NCBI GenBank assembly: GCA_016715905.1
Contig: JADJXI010000007.1
Location: 1 to 64,000, forward strand
DNA: 64,000 nt
Direction of reading: 5' to 3'
From: Sphingobacteriaceae bacterium
GTDB taxonomy: Bacteria > Bacteroidota > Bacteroidia > B-17B0 > Aurantibacillaceae
Shown: piece by piece, positions 61,756 through 64,000 of the stretch
Layout: each line of letters starts with the position of its first letter
How positions within the stretch are numbered: position 1 is the stretch's first letter
The notes under the pieces: model-generated
Told to the model about the DNA's origin: nothing
The model's input: only the letters and a program-made list of their open reading frames with translations
Databases searched by the model: none
Translations under genes and position numbers: made by a program

Positions 61756-62409
61756 ATGAACCCTTTTTTAGAATTTTTAATTTGTGACGATGCGCAGTTA
61801 TATTCTTATAAAGCAATGCAAAAACAATTTTCTAATATCATTAAAAGCATTAAACCTTCAATTTTAAAATCTCTACCGCAACTACAACTCAATGGAATTT
61901 ATATTTCTGATTCTGTTTTTGCAAATAGTGGAGATGTTATAATTCGCTCAATGGATCTTTCAAGTTTAGATAAACGAATAGAGCATTATGGAATTGTCTA
62001 CGGAACCACTACCGTAGGAGAAAAACTAATATTTGATATGTCGCCTCAAACAAACGTAATTTACAAAACATTGGATGATTTCATGGACGGCTTTTTTGAA
62101 ATAACCATTAAATCCAAACCAAGCGGTACTAGTTTTGAAGAAATATTAAAAAGAATTGAAGAATGGGAATACGAAAGTTATTGTTTCTATGACAAAAACT
62201 GCCAGCAATTTGCAAACTATTGTGTTTTTGGCGAAAAATTCAGCCCAGGAATAGAATTTGTAAAAGAATTATCACTACCTCTTGTTGATTTAAGACTCTC
62301 AATATGGCTAAATCGTAAAAACAATCCAGAAAACTCCAAATATTTAGATTTAATAAACAATAGAATAAAATGTTTATCGAAACTGAAATCAGAGCTTATA
62401 AAAAAATAG
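61756..62409 (+). CDS. LRAT-like (permuted papain-fold) protein
   Basis: 217 residues from the ATG at 61756; the open frame upstream comes from the repeat. Candidate catalytic residues: H77 in EHYGIVYG and C149 in KNCQQFANYCVFG, matching the LRAT/NlpC-P60 permuted papain order His...NCxxF. These enzymes act on acyl, amide or peptide bonds. No signal peptide. Substrate unknown. Confidence 0.7.
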   Translation: MNPFLEFLICDDAQLYSYKAMQKQFSNIIKSIKPSILKSLPQLQLNGIYISDSVFANSGDVIIRSMDLSSLDKRIEHYGIVYGTTTVGEKLIFDMSPQTNVIYKTLDDFMDGFFEITIKSKPSGTSFEEILKRIEEWEYESYCFYDKNCQQFANYCVFGEKFSPGIEFVKELSLPLVDLRLSIWLNRKNNPENSKYLDLINNRIKCLSKLKSELIKK

Positions 62410-62411
62410 TT

Positions 62412-62492
62412 TGCCGTTCCCCTTTGGGTCGGGCTTTTCATTTCAATCTTTGCAGGAGGCAGGCAAAGGATTTCCATTGCAATCCCTAACGG
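62412..62492. repeat. Dispersed about 80-bp repeat R80, copy 3
   Basis: GCCGTTCCCCTTTGGGTC ... CAATCTTTGCAGGAGGCAGG ... AATCCCTAACGG. Sits between convergent genes, like copy 2. Confidence 0.75.
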
Positions 62493-62500
62493 AAATAAAA

Positions 62501-62716
62501 CTAAAAATTAAAGATGTCAGAAACCCTTACACCCAAAGCGTCCGCTAGTTCTTTAAGATAAAATGCTGTTGGATTTGATTTGCCGTTTTCAATGCGTTCA
62601 ATACTTTGTGGCTCTTTACCGCATTCGAATGCAAGGTCACGTTGCGACCAACCCTTTTTCTTTCTGAGTTCAACGATTCTTTCGCCTAATTTTTTAAGGT
62701 AGCGTTGCTTTTGCAT
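62501..62716 (-). CDS. XRE-family helix-turn-helix regulator
   Basis: 71 residues from the ATG at 62716. HTH: ELRKKKGWSQRDLAFECG...QSIERIENGKSNPTAFYLKELADALGV, the Cro/C1 type. No partner gene adjacent, though an operator-like region lies directly upstream. Probably autoregulated. Confidence 0.85.
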   Translation of the reverse strand: MQKQRYLKKLGERIVELRKKKGWSQRDLAFECGKEPQSIERIENGKSNPTAFYLKELADALGVRVSDIFNF

Positions 62717-62776
62717 TATCAACACAAATCAACATATAAGCTGATTTTTTTACATCAACAGATGTGTTGATAATTG
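62716..62776. promoter_or_regulatory. Likely operator of the XRE regulator
   Basis: Long inverted arrangement of TCAACA/TGTTGA half-sites: TTATCAACACA at the left and TGTGTTGATAA at the right, with ATCAACAT and ACATCAACAG inside. Just upstream of the regulator start on the minus strand. Confidence 0.6.
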
Positions 62777-62889
62777 TATTTATTTCCTATATTTGATGTG
62801 CAAAACAATCAATTACAGCTTTATACACAGTTTTGGTGACAAAAAGGATAAATTATTATATTAGTAAAAGAATTAAGGGTATCATTTAA

Positions 62890-63363
62890 ATGCGTTTTAA
62901 AACTTCATTCCTGATTAATAGCTCAAAGCTTCCTATATTGGTAGCCTTAACTTTTGTCCTACTAGCATTCTCAATTATTAAGTGTGATTTAAAATTAGTT
63001 GGGGCTACATCGGAAAGATGGAATAGCGGTATTAATGGAGGAGGCAGTGGAACGGAGTATTATTTTAACATAAAAATCAACACGGCTAAAAATTTACAGT
63101 TTGATTCCGTTTGGGTAAATGGTAAATGTCTCCCCACGTACATTTCCAATACAAGTTTATCTGTTTCTCAAAATCCTGTAAACTTTAAAAAAAACGAAAC
63201 GATCACTTTGAGGGCATCTGACCTTAGTTTAAATAACACTATTTCTATATCTAAACCAGTCAAATATAAAGGTGATGCATTAATAAGATATTATTTAGAT
63301 GACAAGACTAAATATTTAATTATCAAAAAAATTACTCCAAAAGAAAGTATAAATCGCCCTTAA
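62890..63363 (+). CDS. Exported protein, unknown function
   Basis: 157 residues. Transmembrane or signal helix at about 14-32 then a Cys (SIIKCD), beta-rich mature part (YYFNIKINTAKNLQFDSVWVNGKC). Family not recognised. 13 bases before the next gene. Confidence 0.65.
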   Translation: MRFKTSFLINSSKLPILVALTFVLLAFSIIKCDLKLVGATSERWNSGINGGGSGTEYYFNIKINTAKNLQFDSVWVNGKCLPTYISNTSLSVSQNPVNFKKNETITLRASDLSLNNTISISKPVKYKGDALIRYYLDDKTKYLIIKKITPKESINRP

Positions 63364-63376
63364 AAAAGTAAAAAGA

Positions 63377-64000
63377 ATGAGAAATAAAAACCTACTTACA
63401 ATTGCAATTTTATTTATTGCGTTAATTGCTAAATCGCAAGAGTGGACAAAAAATTTAAAATCTGAAAATCCAAACTTTTTCGAAATTCAAAAGGCATTTA
63501 ATGACTATTGGAAAGATAAACCTGTTGAAAAAGGAAAAGGTTACAAACAATTTAAAAGATGGGAATGGTATTGGTCTCAGCGTGTTGGGCAAAATGGTGA
63601 ATTTCCTAAAGCAACTGCTTTATATGATGAATTTGAGAAGTATAATAGTTCAAATGCAAGTCAAAAAATGCAAAGTGCAGTTTCAGCCACAACAGCTAAT
63701 TGGACTTTTAAAGGGCCAAGTTCTAGTCCAGGAGGATACAGAGGTTTAGGTCGTATTAATTGTATTGCGTTTCACCCTACAAACGCCAATACATTTTGGG
63801 TTGGTACTCCTGCAGGAGGTTTATGGAAAACAACCGATGCTGGAACAACATGGACTACCAATACCGATAATCTTCCTGTATTAGGAATTAGTGATATTGC
63901 AATTGACCCAACGAATGCAAACATTATGTATGTCGCAACTGGGGATGGCGATGCAGCAATTAGTTTATCAAATGGTGAAGGAGATACAAAAAGTATTGGA
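63377..64000 (+). CDS. Secreted BNR/VPS10-like repeat protein (3' end outside window)
   Basis: The frame from the ATG at 63377 is open to the right edge (208 codons). Signal peptide 1-21 (IAKSQ). From about residue 110: GRINCIAFHPTNANTFWVGTP, GGLWKTTDAGTTWT, ISDIAIDPTNANIMYVATGDG, the repeats of BNR/sortilin-like propellers common in large secreted Bacteroidota proteins, often exported by the type IX system. Sorting domain, if any, lies outside. Confidence 0.85.
   Translation, partial: MRNKNLLTIAILFIALIAKSQEWTKNLKSENPNFFEIQKAFNDYWKDKPVEKGKGYKQFKRWEWYWSQRVGQNGEFPKATALYDEFEKYNSSNASQKMQSAVSATTANWTFKGPSSSPGGYRGLGRINCIAFHPTNANTFWVGTPAGGLWKTTDAGTTWTTNTDNLPVLGISDIAIDPTNANIMYVATGDGDAAISLSNGEGDTKSIG

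Noticed and set aside
1..64000. Integrase, transposase, tRNA or rRNA in the window
   Set aside because: None of the translated frames shows tyrosine/serine recombinase or DDE motifs, and no tRNA cloverleaf or rRNA stretch was noticed by eye. A dedicated scan would be needed to exclude a tRNA fully.

Overview
The window (64 kb) is AT-rich DNA of a member of the phylum Bacteroidota. The evidence is several promoters of the TTTG / TAnnTTTG type, lipoproteins of Bacteroidota style, a 5'-complete BNR/VPS10-like secreted protein at the right edge, and families (TerB/BrxD-like/Lhr-like operon, MerC-like proteins, ModE-porin-ModABC) common there. Genus cannot be told from sequence alone. No rRNA, tRNA, CRISPR array, transposase or integrase was seen.

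The main result is that the window is tiled end to end by discrete units that behave like integron cassettes but do not look like classical ones. I find 23 imperfect-palindrome sites (S1-S23, about 115-195 bp). Each starts with a YTAAC-like core and ends with a core AAAMC-G|TTA, and the 3' arm carries 4 extra unpaired bases next to the core. The 8-18 bases just after each G|TT point are complementary to the bases just before the TAAC core of the NEXT site downstream. This is what is expected if each unit had been a circle cut at G|TT, as in integron cassettes. The units are: C0 (left edge-7390, helicase/PLD/AAA system); U1 (7391-19515, 12.1 kb with housekeeping-like genes); C1 (19516-25429, TerB/BrxD-like/Lhr-like operon); C2 (25430-26469, lipoprotein); C3 (26470-28025, CsoR-like/Cys-rich/MerC-like); C4 (28026-33297, ModE-like/porin/ModABC); C5 and C6 (33298-33889, 33890-34418, gene-less repeats); C7-C11 (34419-38627, DUF2185, lipoproteins, DUF5655); C12 (38628-40936, ArsR-like/lipoprotein/MerC-like); C13 (40937-41481, DUF4279-like); C14 (41482-42072, gene-less repeat); U2 (42073-48759, radical-SAM peptide locus and HU-hairpin locus); C15 (48760-49350, gene-less repeat); C16 (49351-49959, membrane protein); C17 (49960-55390, type IIG restriction-modification plus three genes); U3 (55391-59701, SH3b/CbbX-like AAA cluster); C18, C19 (59702-61351); U4 (61352 onward, LRAT-like, XRE regulator, BNR-like protein).

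All genes in the C units are on the + strand, in one orientation relative to the sites, and follow the logic of an accessory arsenal: phage-defence-like operons, metal handling, immunity-like proteins and lipoproteins. The large U units carry genes on both strands and share a conserved start element of about 400 bp and, for U1-U3, a conserved end element of about 300-500 bp. U1 and U2 each end with a paralogous two-gene locus (a protein with repeated HU-like helical hairpins plus an internally duplicated helical protein), a conserved leader, and a tract of 21-bp tandem repeats. A second hairpin family (GCACATTT / AAAAGAGC) brackets the operon in the long C units. A gene-less 591-bp unit occurs four times. 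What moves these units is not encoded in the window.
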